A stretch of 64,000 nt of DNA from Cellulophaga sp. HaHa_2_95 (lineage in GTDB: Bacteria > Bacteroidota > Bacteroidia > Flavobacteriales > Flavobacteriaceae), in the NCBI RefSeq assembly GCF_019278565.1, contig NZ_CP058988.1, forward strand, positions 1,550,001 through 1,614,000. The letters are read 5' to 3'. Under the pieces are notes generated by a model. That model ran no database searches. It saw only the letters and a program-made list of their open reading frames with translations, and had not been told where the DNA came from. Both the position numbers and the translations under genes were made by a program. Of this stretch, positions 27,089-36,913 are shown in pieces (the stretch's first letter is position 1; every line of letters starts with the position of its first letter).

Positions 27089-30000
27089 ATGAGTGAAATA
27101 ATGATGTTAAAAGAAGGGCGAAGTCTGAGCAGGTACTTAAGTGTACTGCTTCTCTTTTTCGCTTTTATGAGTATGAATGGGCAATCAAAAACGGTCACAG
27201 GGGTAGTGGCAGATGCGCAAGGACCACTACCGGGCGTTAATGTAATTGTAAAGGGTACAAGCAACGGCACGCAAACAGATTTTGATGGAAATTTTTCCAT
27301 TACCTCCGTAACTGCAGGAGATATTCTAGTTTTTACGTATATAGGATATAAGAAAACGGAAGTGTCTGTTGGGAGTGCAGCTACTTTAACGGTGACTTTA
27401 GAAGAAGACACACAAGCTCTAGATGAGGTTGTAGTCGTTGGTTATGGGACACAGAAAAAATCAGATTTAACAGGTTCCGTTGGTCAGGTTGATGGAGATG
27501 ATATCGATAAGTATACATTTTCCGATGCTTCTCAAGCGTTACAAGGTAGAGTAGCGGGTGTAAATGTAGAAGCTAACGGTGGTGCTCCTGGAGCTAATGC
27601 CATTGTAACTATTAGAGGGGCAAGCACCTTATCAGATGTAGGCCCGCTGTATGTGATTGATGGCATGTTCACAGACAATATGAATTCTCTAAACCCTGCA
27701 GATATTGCAACTATTTCTGTATTAAAAGATGCTTCTGCTGCTGCAATTTACGGTTCAAGAGCTGCCAATGGGGTTATTCTTATTACCACTAAAAAAGGGG
27801 CAATAGGCAAAGTTGGGGTAGATTTAGATTACAGTTATGGCTTTCAGCAGTCCGTTAATAAATTAGACTGGGCTAATGCAAGGCAATATGCAGATATTGT
27901 AAATAGCGCAAGAGATAATGATGGTAATCCTAGATTCCCAGCAAACGATACGCAATTTAACCCTAATATCAATAGTGATATCCAAGAAGCAAGTTTAAGA
28001 ACGGCACCTATATTAAATGCGAATGCAAGAATTTATGGGGGTAGTGAAAACGTAAGATTCAGTCTTTCTTTAAACCACCTAGAACAAGAAGGTATTATAA
28101 AAGAGTCAGATTATACGAGAACAACAGTGCGGTCTAATGCCACCTTAAATTTTGGTAAGTTTAAATTAGAGAATACGATTGGTTTAACAAGGTCTATTGA
28201 CAATCCCAATACTTATTTTAATAAGGAGAGAGATATTTTACCTACGATAAATATTTATGATGCTAACGGAGATTTTAGTGCTTCTGATATTCCAAATGTA
28301 GCTGGAGCTCCTACCTTGGCTTCTTATTACGGAATAGGAAATATAAGTAACTCTTTAGCGCTTGCAAGCTTAGAAGACAGAACTGTAACCAGTAATTCTA
28401 TTTTAGGAAGTATAGCTGCTTCTTATGAAATTTTTGATGGTTTAACGTATAAATTAAATTTAGGTTTAGATGCGTCGTTCACTAATAATTATAGATTTAC
28501 ACCAACCTACTTCTTAAATGCAGGTACGGTAGGAAATCAGCAGTTTGCAGAATTACGAGAAACAAATAACAATTTTATTTCTTCTTTGATAGAGCATACC
28601 TTAGCGTATAATAAGCTTATAGGAAAGAGCAATGTAAACGCTGTTGTAGGGTATACTGACCAAGTTTCTAATACACGATCTTTAGGCGTTGTAGCCAGAG
28701 GTTTTCCTTCAAATGATATTCGTGTAGCTTCTGCAGCAGAAGATAGAGCAGAAATGCCATCATTAGATTTAACAAAAGCAATTCGTTCTTTTTTTGGTAG
28801 AGTGAGTTATACCTATGATAGTAGGTATTTGTTAACCGCTACCGTACGTCGTGATGGGTCCTCATTATTTAAAGATGGTTTACGTTGGGGCACTTTTCCT
28901 TCTGTAGCTGTTGGATGGAATATCAGCAATGAAAAGTTTATGGAAGATGTTACAGCTATTTCTAACTTAAAAATAAGAGCTAGTTACGGTGAGGTGGGTT
29001 CAGATAACGTATCTATCTATGCTATAAGTCCAGAATTGAACTTAAACAGTGAATATCCTTTAGGTACGGATCAAGAAAGACAAACAGGATACTCCATTAC
29101 AAAAGGGGTAAATGATGATATTACCTGGGAGACTAGTAAAACTACAGATATAGGTTTAGAATTTGCTACGTTCAACAATAAGTTGCGTTTTACGATGGAT
29201 TATTTTAATAAAAAGTCTGAAGATGTATTGGTAGAACTTGCTTTGCCATTATATACTGGGTTTGGTAATAGAGTGCCATTCAATACCGCAAGTATTACGA
29301 ACAAAGGTTTTGAATTTTTAGCAAATTATTCTGATAATGTTGGGGAGTTAAACTTTAATATAAGCGGAAACTTTACAATTTTAAATAATGAGGTGACCAC
29401 TTTGGGTGATGCAACTCCAATTATAGAGGGACAGTTTACTTCAAATGGTTTAAAGGGTACGAAAACTGATGTTGGCCAACCCGTTTCTTCTTTCTTTGGC
29501 TATGTAACAGATGGTATCTATCAAACAGATGCAGAAGCGGCTGCAGCTAATGATTCCTTTAGCCCACAAGCAGGAGATATCCGTTTTAAAGATTTAAATG
29601 AAGATGGTCAGATAGATACGGAAGATCAACAATTTTTAGGAAATCCTTCTCCAGATTTAAATTACGGAATTAATATTTCTGCAGATTACAAAGGTTTTGA
29701 TATGAATTTATTCTTTAATGGCGTTGCCGGTAATAAAATATTGAACTCCAATTTATACCGTGGATATTTTGATACGGAAGGGAATTATTTAGCAGCTGCA
29801 TTAAATGCTTGGACTCCTCAAAACACGGCAACTAGTATTCCTAGAAATACCTTGCTAGATCCTGGATTTAATAGACGTATGTCAGATTTTTACTTAGAAA
29901 AAGGAGACTATATTAGATTGCGAAATGTACAACTTGGTTTCAAACTTCCTGAAGATGTTATCAACTCTGTAGGCTTGTCTAAGCTTAGATTATATGTTTC

Positions 30001-30160
30001 TGCCAGTAATTTATTTACCATTACAGACTATTCAGGATATTACCCAGAAGTGGGTAGAAATACTAGAGGAGGTTCTAGAAGAATCTTTAGTTCTGGAGTA
30101 GATGAAGGTGCTTACCCAACAGCAAGATCATTTCAATTAGGTATACAAGCATCATTTTAA
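27089..30160 (+). CDS. SusC-like TonB-dependent transporter (second locus)
   Basis: 1023 residues. A signal segment (LSVLLLFFAFMSMNGQ) is followed by a carboxypeptidase-D-like domain (TVTGVVADAQGPLPGVNVIV) and EVVVVGYGTQKKSDLTGSVG. The plug contains IVTIRGASTLSDVGPLYVIDG and DASAAAIYGSRAANGVILIT. The long barrel ends with FQLGIQASF. In-frame ATGs at 27089, 27101 and 27104 are all possible starts. It should import oligosaccharides of the second polysaccharide, inferred from the surrounding fucose and sulfatase genes to be fucose-rich. Paired with the SusD gene 16 bp downstream and divergent from the sugar transporter. Confidence 0.94.
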   Translation: MSEIMMLKEGRSLSRYLSVLLLFFAFMSMNGQSKTVTGVVADAQGPLPGVNVIVKGTSNGTQTDFDGNFSITSVTAGDILVFTYIGYKKTEVSVGSAATLTVTLEEDTQALDEVVVVGYGTQKKSDLTGSVGQVDGDDIDKYTFSDASQALQGRVAGVNVEANGGAPGANAIVTIRGASTLSDVGPLYVIDGMFTDNMNSLNPADIATISVLKDASAAAIYGSRAANGVILITTKKGAIGKVGVDLDYSYGFQQSVNKLDWANARQYADIVNSARDNDGNPRFPANDTQFNPNINSDIQEASLRTAPILNANARIYGGSENVRFSLSLNHLEQEGIIKESDYTRTTVRSNATLNFGKFKLENTIGLTRSIDNPNTYFNKERDILPTINIYDANGDFSASDIPNVAGAPTLASYYGIGNISNSLALASLEDRTVTSNSILGSIAASYEIFDGLTYKLNLGLDASFTNNYRFTPTYFLNAGTVGNQQFAELRETNNNFISSLIEHTLAYNKLIGKSNVNAVVGYTDQVSNTRSLGVVARGFPSNDIRVASAAEDRAEMPSLDLTKAIRSFFGRVSYTYDSRYLLTATVRRDGSSLFKDGLRWGTFPSVAVGWNISNEKFMEDVTAISNLKIRASYGEVGSDNVSIYAISPELNLNSEYPLGTDQERQTGYSITKGVNDDITWETSKTTDIGLEFATFNNKLRFTMDYFNKKSEDVLVELALPLYTGFGNRVPFNTASITNKGFEFLANYSDNVGELNFNISGNFTILNNEVTTLGDATPIIEGQFTSNGLKGTKTDVGQPVSSFFGYVTDGIYQTDAEAAAANDSFSPQAGDIRFKDLNEDGQIDTEDQQFLGNPSPDLNYGINISADYKGFDMNLFFNGVAGNKILNSNLYRGYFDTEGNYLAAALNAWTPQNTATSIPRNTLLDPGFNRRMSDFYLEKGDYIRLRNVQLGFKLPEDVINSVGLSKLRLYVSASNLFTITDYSGYYPEVGRNTRGGSRRIFSSGVDEGAYPTARSFQLGIQASF

Positions 30161-30176
30161 TCATAAAATTAATAAC

Positions 30177-31736
30177 ATGAAAAAAAGAAATATAAAAGCA
30201 AGCTTGTATTTATCACTGTTCGTTATGGCAGTAGTAATATACGGCTGTAGAAAAAACGAGATATTAGATACTGAAAATCCCAATGCGGTAACTCCTGATT
30301 CATTTTGGAATACAGAAGAAGATGCCGTTAAAGGCATCGTGGGCGCGTATAGTCCGTTTACACATATATGGTATTACAGTCGATTTGAAATCTTCTTATC
30401 TGATTATAGAGATGATGTCGTCAATGCTTTTGGAACATCGGAGCGTACTGCTGCGGGTTCTTTTAACGGGGTGTCTACATCAAATGGTGCCTTTTGGGTA
30501 TGGAGTACGATGTTTCAAGGAATAACTAGAGCAAATGAAGTATTAGCGAATGTTCCAGATATTGAAATGAATGGAGATACGAAGAATAGTATTTTGGGAG
30601 AAGCGTATTTCATTAGAGCATTCAACTATTTTAATTTATTAAATAATTGGAAAAATGTACCATTGATTACAGATCCAATTAGTGAATTAGAAAATCCTAA
30701 AAGCTTATTACAAGAAGATCCTGCAAAAGTTTGGGCACAAATAGAGTCAGACTTAATGAATGCAGAAGAACTGTTGCCAGATTCTTGGCCTACTCAATAT
30801 ACTGGTAGGGTTACTGCTGGTGCAGCAATAGGCTTATTAGGTAAAGTGTATTTATATCAAGGAAAGGATTTGGAGGCGAAAACAGAGTTTTCAAAAATTA
30901 TGGATGGCCGTTATGAGTTAATGGCAGACTACGCGGCAAATTTCACACAAGCTTCTGAAAATAATAAAGAATCATTATTTGAAATTCAGTTAGTGAATGA
31001 CGGTAGCCAGGGTTGGGGTGGTGACGCTCCTGGTACAGGTAAAGGTGCAGCTTTTCACCCAGATATAGCACCTAAAGGGTTTACAGGTCAAGATGGGATG
31101 CGTATTAATCAATGGGTATTAGATTTATTTTTAGATGAGCGTACCGTGAATGATGAAATAGATCCTAGAGCTTTTACAACCTTATTTTTTGATACCGATG
31201 AGGTTACTAATTATGAAGGTAAAGAGTTAAAATCTGTCACTTATGGAGATAAAAGTTACCAAGATGTATACCCAGGTGAAGATGGTGTATGGGGAAACAA
31301 ATGGTTAGATATAGCGTTTGGAGAATATACGGGCTCTCAAGATAATGGATGGCATCAATCTGGTAATAACTTAAGATTATTACGTTACTCTGATATCCTT
31401 TTAATGTTTGCAGAAGCAGAATTTAATCTAAATGGTTCTTCACAACCTGCATTAGATGCAATTAATGAAGTGAGAGCTAGAGTAGATATGCCTGCATTTA
31501 CAAGCATTACCATGCAAGATATTGAAGACGAAAGAGTAAAAGAACTTAGTTTAGAAAGAACACGTTATTTTGATTTATTACGATGGGATAAAGTGCAATC
31601 TCGTATTGTTGCTAATCCAGAATTTAAATCTGAAAGTGGCGGAACATCCTCTTACAAGCCGGGGAAAGAATATATAGATATTCCTCAGAATGAAATTGAT
31701 GCAAATCCTAATTTCAAACATAATCCTGGATACTAA
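30177..31736 (+). CDS. SusD/RagB-family glycan-binding lipoprotein (second locus)
   Basis: 519 residues. Lipoprotein signal ends AVVIYGC. SusD hallmarks follow: NPNAVTPDSFWNTEEDAVKG, GEAYFIRAFNYFNLLNNWKN, GRVTAGAAIGLLGKVYLYQG, LRYSDILLMFAEAEFN and ELSLERTRYFDLLRWDKVQ. The end is DIPQNEIDANPNFKHNPGY. It forms the surface lid of the preceding SusC. A terminator-like hairpin lies 65 bp beyond the stop, before the FG-GAP gene. Confidence 0.95.
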   Translation: MKKRNIKASLYLSLFVMAVVIYGCRKNEILDTENPNAVTPDSFWNTEEDAVKGIVGAYSPFTHIWYYSRFEIFLSDYRDDVVNAFGTSERTAAGSFNGVSTSNGAFWVWSTMFQGITRANEVLANVPDIEMNGDTKNSILGEAYFIRAFNYFNLLNNWKNVPLITDPISELENPKSLLQEDPAKVWAQIESDLMNAEELLPDSWPTQYTGRVTAGAAIGLLGKVYLYQGKDLEAKTEFSKIMDGRYELMADYAANFTQASENNKESLFEIQLVNDGSQGWGGDAPGTGKGAAFHPDIAPKGFTGQDGMRINQWVLDLFLDERTVNDEIDPRAFTTLFFDTDEVTNYEGKELKSVTYGDKSYQDVYPGEDGVWGNKWLDIAFGEYTGSQDNGWHQSGNNLRLLRYSDILLMFAEAEFNLNGSSQPALDAINEVRARVDMPAFTSITMQDIEDERVKELSLERTRYFDLLRWDKVQSRIVANPEFKSESGGTSSYKPGKEYIDIPQNEIDANPNFKHNPGY

Positions 31737-31796
31737 TTTGTCTGTTTTATAACTGCGTTCATTTCTAAAGAACACAGGAGAATATTTTTTATTCAA

Positions 31797-31833
31797 TAAA
31801 GAGGGACTATTTTTATAGTCCTTCTTCGTTTTT
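31797..31833 (+). terminator. Terminator-like hairpin between susD and the FG-GAP lipoprotein gene
   Basis: 12-bp stem AAGAGGGACTAT / ATAGTCCTTCTT (31799-31810 and 31815-31826, one G-T pair) with a TTTT loop, followed by CG and five T. It probably lowers expression of the next gene relative to susCD. Confidence 0.65.
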
Positions 31834-31869
31834 CACGAAGCGTTTATCAACCTAAAACCAATCTAATCT

Positions 31870-34800
31870 ATGTGGATTAAAAAGCTTTTTCTTTTAATCG
31901 GAATAGGAACCGTTTTATATTCTTGTACTACAGAAGTAAAACAATTTGAACTAATTGAAGCAGAGGACTCGGGTATTCAATTTGTCAATAAAATTCAAGA
32001 ATTAGATACCTTACACTATTTCAATTTCCCATACATGTACAATGGCGGAGGCGTAGGTGTGGCTGATTTTAATAATGACGGATTAGAAGATATTTTCTTT
32101 TCGGGAAACATGGTATCCTCTAAATTGTACATCAATAAAGGCAGTTTTAAATTTGAAGACCACACTCAAAAAGCGGGTCTAGAAACCAATTCATGGGTCA
32201 TGGGAGTTTCCATTATCGATATCAACCAAGATGGTTGGCAAGATGTGTATTTAAGCGTTGCGGGTCATGCAGAAGGTGCAAAGCGAAAGAACAAATTATT
32301 TGTAAATAATGGCGACCTTACATTTACGGAAATGGCAGCGGAATATGGCATCGATGATAACGGACATTCTACTCAAGCCGCATTCTTTGATATGGATAAT
32401 GATGGTGATTTAGATATGTACCTCTTGACACATGCTAATGAACCTACCACAAATATTGATAAGATATACACACTTACAGATGGTACGGGACCAAGTACAG
32501 ATCAGCTATATGAAAATATAGGAATTGAAAATGGACATCCAAAATACCAAAATATTTCTACAAAAGCAGGAGTCACCATTGAAGGGTATGGTCTTGGACT
32601 AGCGGTTACAGATATCAATCAAGATGGGTGGTTAGATCTCTATATTACGAATGATTTTATTGCTGATGATATTCTGTATGTAAACAATCAAGATGGGACG
32701 TTCACGAACAAAGCAAAAGAGTATTTTAAACAAACAAGTAGAAATAGTATGGGTATTGATGCTGCCGATATTAACAATGATGACCTTATAGATTTTATAA
32801 CATTAGATATGCTTCCAGAAAGTAATCTTAGGAAAAAAACAATGACCTCTAACATGAATCATGAACATTATAAAGATGTTTTAAAAAATGATTTCTCACC
32901 TCAGTTTATTAGAAATGCTTTACAATTAAATAGAGGACAAGGCGCTAATAACCATCCTGTATTTAGTGAAGTAGGACGTTTGGTAGGCGTATATGAAACA
33001 GACTGGAGTTGGTCTCCCTTATTTGCTGACTTTGATAATGACGGACAAAAAGATGTATACATTACCAATGGTTTTATGCGGGATATTACCGATCATGATT
33101 TTCAAGAATATTCAAGCCAGTCTACCGTTTTTGTCAAGGGTACCGGGAAGTTATCAAAAGAAGATTTACTAAAAAAACTCAAAAATTTAGAAAGCGTTTA
33201 TTTGCCTAATTATATGTTTCAAAATAATGGCAATCTAAGTTTTACCAATAGTACAGTAGACTGGGGAATGAATCAAGCTTCACTTTCTAATGGTTCTGCT
33301 TATGCCGATTTTGATAATGATGGCGATTTAGATCTTGTAATGAATACCATTAATGCTACTCCGTTAGTATATAAAAATAATAGCAGGCAACTAAATAAGA
33401 ATCATTATCTAAAACTACAACTAAAAGCAGATAAAGGAAATATAGATGCCGTAGGAGCGCAACTAACTCTTTTTATGCCTAATGATACAAAGATTCATCA
33501 AGAGATTACACCTGTACGAGGGTATTTAAGTACATCATCGTTAAAGGCTACTATTGGTGTGGGTACTATTTCAAAGATTGATTCTGTGCATATTAAATGG
33601 CCTGGGGGCACTTTAGAGAAATTGGGGAGCTTACGAGTAGACACCTTGTATACTATAGAAAAGGGAAAAAATGAGTCGCTTAATTTACCCGCAATGCCAT
33701 CTGAAAATTTCTTGGTATCAGAGATTAGTGATGCTTTAAATTTTGAGCATACGCATATAGAGAATGAAGCAAATGACTTTAGACATGAACCGTTACTCTT
33801 ACACTTAAACGATTATTTTGGACCAGGAATAGCTGTGGGAGATATAAATGGCGATGGTACGGATGATGTGTATATTGGTGGTGCGCGAAACCAAAAAGGA
33901 GCTTTTTTGATTCAGAAAGAGGGGAAATTTAATACGCAAGAATTGGCCGATTCTGAAAAGTACGAAGATTTAGGAGCACTGTTTTTTGATGTAGATCAAG
34001 ATGGCGATCTAGACCTTTATGTAGTCAGTGGCGGGAGCTCTGTTAAGTATTATGATAAAGGCCACTATCAAGATAGAATTTACACGAATGATGGACAGGG
34101 AAACTTTATTTTAGATAAGGAAGCGTTACCCATATTAAAGGCAAGTGGTTCTTGTGTGGTTGCATCAGATTTTGATCATGATGGCGATTTAGATGTGTTT
34201 GTAGGTGGGGCGGTTGAACCTGGTAGCTTTCCTATTAGTCCAAAGAGTTATTTGTTAGAAAATAATGACGGCAAATTTACAGATGTAACCCATAAAGCAC
34301 CCGGATTACAAAACATAGGTATGGTGAGAGCTGCTTTATGGAGTGACTATGACAATGACAATGATTTAGATTTACTATTGGCAGGAGAATGGATGCCGCT
34401 TGTAATTTATAAAAATACAGCGGGGAGTTTTGAAAGGGTAGCGAATACTACTTTAAATAAGTACTCTGGAATGTGGAATAGCATCATGGGGGCAGATTTT
34501 GATAGCGATGGAGACATTGATTACATTGCGGGTAATTTAGGAGCTAATACGGCATATAAGGCAAGCAGAGAACAACCTTTGCGCATGTATGCTAAAGATT
34601 TTGATCAGAACAATAGCATCGATCCTATAATAACCAGATATATTCAAGATGTTGAGGTCCCTATGGCTCCAAGAGGAGCCTTGGGTGGGCAATTACGGCA
34701 ATTGTATAAAACTTTTCCGTCTTATAGTACGTATGCCAATGCAAGTATTACAGATTTTCTAGCGGTTTTAGATACTACGGGTATGGCTATTTTTGAAGCC

Positions 34801-35391
34801 AATTACACCAACTCTAGCTATCTTGAGAATTTAGGGGATGGAAATTTTAACGTGACGCCATTACCTCTTGAAGCGCAGTTTGCACCATTATTTGGAGTAC
34901 AGGTTTTTGATATAAACCAGGACGGAAACCTTGATGTTTTGGGAGTTGGTAATTATTATGAAACGGAAGTGATTTCGGGAAGATATGATGCTGGTAAGGG
35001 TATTGTGTTACTTGGAAATGGTAAAGGAGGTTTTTCTAGTGAAACCTTGAATACTACAAATTTTGTGGTAGATAGTGACGCCAAAGCGCTATCGTTAGTG
35101 AAAATTGAAGATCGTATGAGTTGGGTGGCTACGAGTAGTGCAGGTAAAACCCTAGTGTTTGCTCTTACAGATAGTTTAAACAATCAATACATTGATTTTA
35201 AAAGAGAGGAACAGTACGCATTAATTTATAAGAAAAACGGTAAAATAGAAAAGCAAGAAAATTATTTGGGTTCTGGGTATCTTTCACAATCATCGCAAAT
35301 AGTTCTTTGGAATGTGGCCATGGTAACTAAGATAGAATTCTACAACGAAAATGGAAGTTTAGAAAGAACTACTTATTCTCAAAATGAATAA
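31870..35391 (+). CDS. Large FG-GAP/VCBS repeat and ASPIC/UnbV domain surface lipoprotein
   Basis: 1173 residues with a lipoprotein signal (IGIGTVLYSC). About fourteen calcium-binding FG-GAP/VCBS motifs of the form D-x-N/D-x-DG-x-x-D occur through the protein, for example DFNNDGLEDIFFSG, DMDNDGDLDMYLL, DFDNDGDLDLVMN and DFDHDGDLDVFVG. They form two propeller-like halves. Between them, near residues 510-590, lies an ASPIC/UnbV-type domain (YLKLQLKADKGNIDAVGAQL ... RGYLSTSSLKATIGVG ... IKWPGG). No catalytic motif is seen. Located third after susC and susD, the place of a surface glycan-binding protein, so calcium-dependent carbohydrate binding is the best inference. An adhesin role is the alternative. 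Confidence 0.85.
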   Translation: MWIKKLFLLIGIGTVLYSCTTEVKQFELIEAEDSGIQFVNKIQELDTLHYFNFPYMYNGGGVGVADFNNDGLEDIFFSGNMVSSKLYINKGSFKFEDHTQKAGLETNSWVMGVSIIDINQDGWQDVYLSVAGHAEGAKRKNKLFVNNGDLTFTEMAAEYGIDDNGHSTQAAFFDMDNDGDLDMYLLTHANEPTTNIDKIYTLTDGTGPSTDQLYENIGIENGHPKYQNISTKAGVTIEGYGLGLAVTDINQDGWLDLYITNDFIADDILYVNNQDGTFTNKAKEYFKQTSRNSMGIDAADINNDDLIDFITLDMLPESNLRKKTMTSNMNHEHYKDVLKNDFSPQFIRNALQLNRGQGANNHPVFSEVGRLVGVYETDWSWSPLFADFDNDGQKDVYITNGFMRDITDHDFQEYSSQSTVFVKGTGKLSKEDLLKKLKNLESVYLPNYMFQNNGNLSFTNSTVDWGMNQASLSNGSAYADFDNDGDLDLVMNTINATPLVYKNNSRQLNKNHYLKLQLKADKGNIDAVGAQLTLFMPNDTKIHQEITPVRGYLSTSSLKATIGVGTISKIDSVHIKWPGGTLEKLGSLRVDTLYTIEKGKNESLNLPAMPSENFLVSEISDALNFEHTHIENEANDFRHEPLLLHLNDYFGPGIAVGDINGDGTDDVYIGGARNQKGAFLIQKEGKFNTQELADSEKYEDLGALFFDVDQDGDLDLYVVSGGSSVKYYDKGHYQDRIYTNDGQGNFILDKEALPILKASGSCVVASDFDHDGDLDVFVGGAVEPGSFPISPKSYLLENNDGKFTDVTHKAPGLQNIGMVRAALWSDYDNDNDLDLLLAGEWMPLVIYKNTAGSFERVANTTLNKYSGMWNSIMGADFDSDGDIDYIAGNLGANTAYKASREQPLRMYAKDFDQNNSIDPIITRYIQDVEVPMAPRGALGGQLRQLYKTFPSYSTYANASITDFLAVLDTTGMAIFEANYTNSSYLENLGDGNFNVTPLPLEAQFAPLFGVQVFDINQDGNLDVLGVGNYYETEVISGRYDAGKGIVLLGNGKGGFSSETLNTTNFVVDSDAKALSLVKIEDRMSWVATSSAGKTLVFALTDSLNNQYIDFKREEQYALIYKKNGKIEKQENYLGSGYLSQSSQIVLWNVAMVTKIEFYNENGSLERTTYSQNE

Positions 35392-35420
35392 GTTCTTTTA
35401 ACCTCGGTTTAATAATGGTT

Positions 35421-36587
35421 TTATTTGATTAAATGTTTTTTAAAATCCATTACATCTTCACAGCAAATTTGCTCCATTACTTGTTGTAGTTCTGTTTTTA
35501 ATAAAGAGATGGTATGATCGCCACCTTGTTTACCGAGAGCTGCCACACCGTACATAAATGAGCGACCCATAAAAGTAAACGCAGCTCCAGAAGCCATAGA
35601 TCTTGCAATATCAGGACCAGAGCGTATCCCACTATCCATCATTACAGTTATTTGATCTCCATATTTTTCTGCTATTCTAGATAATGGTTTTATGGTAGAT
35701 TCCCCCGCATCTAGCTGCCTCCCGCCATGGTTAGAGACAATTAAACCGTCTACACCTAATTGGATCGCTTTTTCTGCATCAGTTTCATTAGCGACGCCTT
35801 TAAGGACTAGTTTTCCCGGCCACATATCTCTAATGGGTTTAATTTTCTCTTCATTTAACCGACCAGAAAATGTTTGGTCCATAAATTTGCCTAGTTGTTT
35901 TAAATCTAGGTTTTTAGGCATGTATGGTTTTAAAGTTTCAAAATTTGGTTGTCCATGTTTTAATGTTTCTAAAGCCCAATGTGGTTTGCCTAAAACTTGC
36001 AGAATGTTTTTTAGGGTCATTTTTGGAGGCATTGCCAAACCATTTCTAATGTCTCTTGGTCTAAAACCAAAAGTAGGAACATCACAAAGAATAACGAGAA
36101 CAGGGCATTCCGCTTCTGCAGCCCTTTTTATTAAATCATCTCTCAATCTATTTTCGGTAGGGTGGTATAATTGAAACCAAGCATTACCTTCTGTAATCTC
36201 AGCAATTCTTTCTATACTACTCGTAGAGACCGTACTTAATACAAAAGGAACATTGTGTTCAAAAGCAGCCTTTGCCAAAATTTCTGGCGCATTTGGCCAC
36301 ATTAATCCTTGTAAGCCAACGGGTGCTATCCCAAAAGGAGCATCGTAAGTTTTACCAAAGAGCTCGGTCTTCATGGAAGAGCCGCTGTGCTTACTTAAAT
36401 AAGAAGGTAATAATTCTACTTTTCGGATCTCAGACGTGTTTTTATGAAGATTTACATCTTCATTACAACCGCCATCCAAATATTCAAAAGCAAATTTCGG
36501 AATTTTTTTTTGAGCTTTTGTTCTTAAATCACTTACCGAAGGATAAGCTGTATTTATTTTGATTTCTTTTTTTTTCTGCTCGCTCAT
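35421..36587 (-). CDS. lldD: FMN-dependent alpha-hydroxy-acid (L-lactate) dehydrogenase
   Basis: 388 residues. Family signatures: PKFAFEYLDGG near the N-terminus, PFGIAPVGLQGLMWP, the FMN/substrate block LVLKGVANETDAEKA, and the active-site motif SNHGGRQLDAGES with the catalytic His. GIRSGPDIARSMASGA follows. It oxidises L-lactate to pyruvate. It is the last gene of the fucose operon and overlaps the mutarotase stop by 4 bp (ATGA). The fucose route in this operon yields pyruvate and L-lactate, so this enzyme completes it. A different 2-hydroxy acid substrate cannot be ruled out. Confidence 0.9.
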   Translation of the reverse strand: MSEQKKKEIKINTAYPSVSDLRTKAQKKIPKFAFEYLDGGCNEDVNLHKNTSEIRKVELLPSYLSKHSGSSMKTELFGKTYDAPFGIAPVGLQGLMWPNAPEILAKAAFEHNVPFVLSTVSTSSIERIAEITEGNAWFQLYHPTENRLRDDLIKRAAEAECPVLVILCDVPTFGFRPRDIRNGLAMPPKMTLKNILQVLGKPHWALETLKHGQPNFETLKPYMPKNLDLKQLGKFMDQTFSGRLNEEKIKPIRDMWPGKLVLKGVANETDAEKAIQLGVDGLIVSNHGGRQLDAGESTIKPLSRIAEKYGDQITVMMDSGIRSGPDIARSMASGAAFTFMGRSFMYGVAALGKQGGDHTISLLKTELQQVMEQICCEDVMDFKKHLIK

Positions 36588-36913
36588 AATTCAAAAATTT
36601 GTTCCATTAATCTCCATTTCTCATCTGCTTTAGAATTGGGAAGTGCTTGTTGATAGTTCCACATCAACTTTTCCCATTCTTTAACTTTCGGATTAGCTAG
36701 GTCGGCCTTATTTTTAGATTCAAAAGAGAATTCGTCACTGGTCTCCATGATCATAAAGAGTCTGTTTTCCACACTATAAATAGCTAAATGCTGAATTCCA
36801 GATGATTTAATGCTCTCCATAATTTCTGGCCATACTTTGGCATGATACGCTTTGTATTCTGCTATTAATGACGCATCATTAATTAAATCTAGTGCTAAAC
36901 AATATCGTTTCAT
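36584..36913 (-). CDS. rhaM: L-rhamnose/L-fucose mutarotase (RhaM family)
   Basis: 109 residues, the usual RhaM length. KRYCLALDLINDASLIAEYK, YHAKVWPEI with the active-site His-x-x-x-x-P pattern, and the ferredoxin-like strand AIYSVENRLFMIME are conserved. A closing WEKLMWNYQQ segment is also present. It interconverts anomers of 6-deoxy-sugars, here most likely L-fucose entering through FucP. It overlaps both neighbours by 4 bp, so translation is coupled. The symbol is the family symbol; the sugar here is inferred as fucose. Confidence 0.88.
   Translation of the reverse strand: MKRYCLALDLINDASLIAEYKAYHAKVWPEIMESIKSSGIQHLAIYSVENRLFMIMETSDEFSFESKNKADLANPKVKEWEKLMWNYQQALPNSKADEKWRLMEQIFEL

Noticed and set aside
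35692..36174. 160-residue open frame on the plus strand
   Set aside because: Antisense to lldD, whose FMN and active-site motifs are intact; composition is unlike the real genes.
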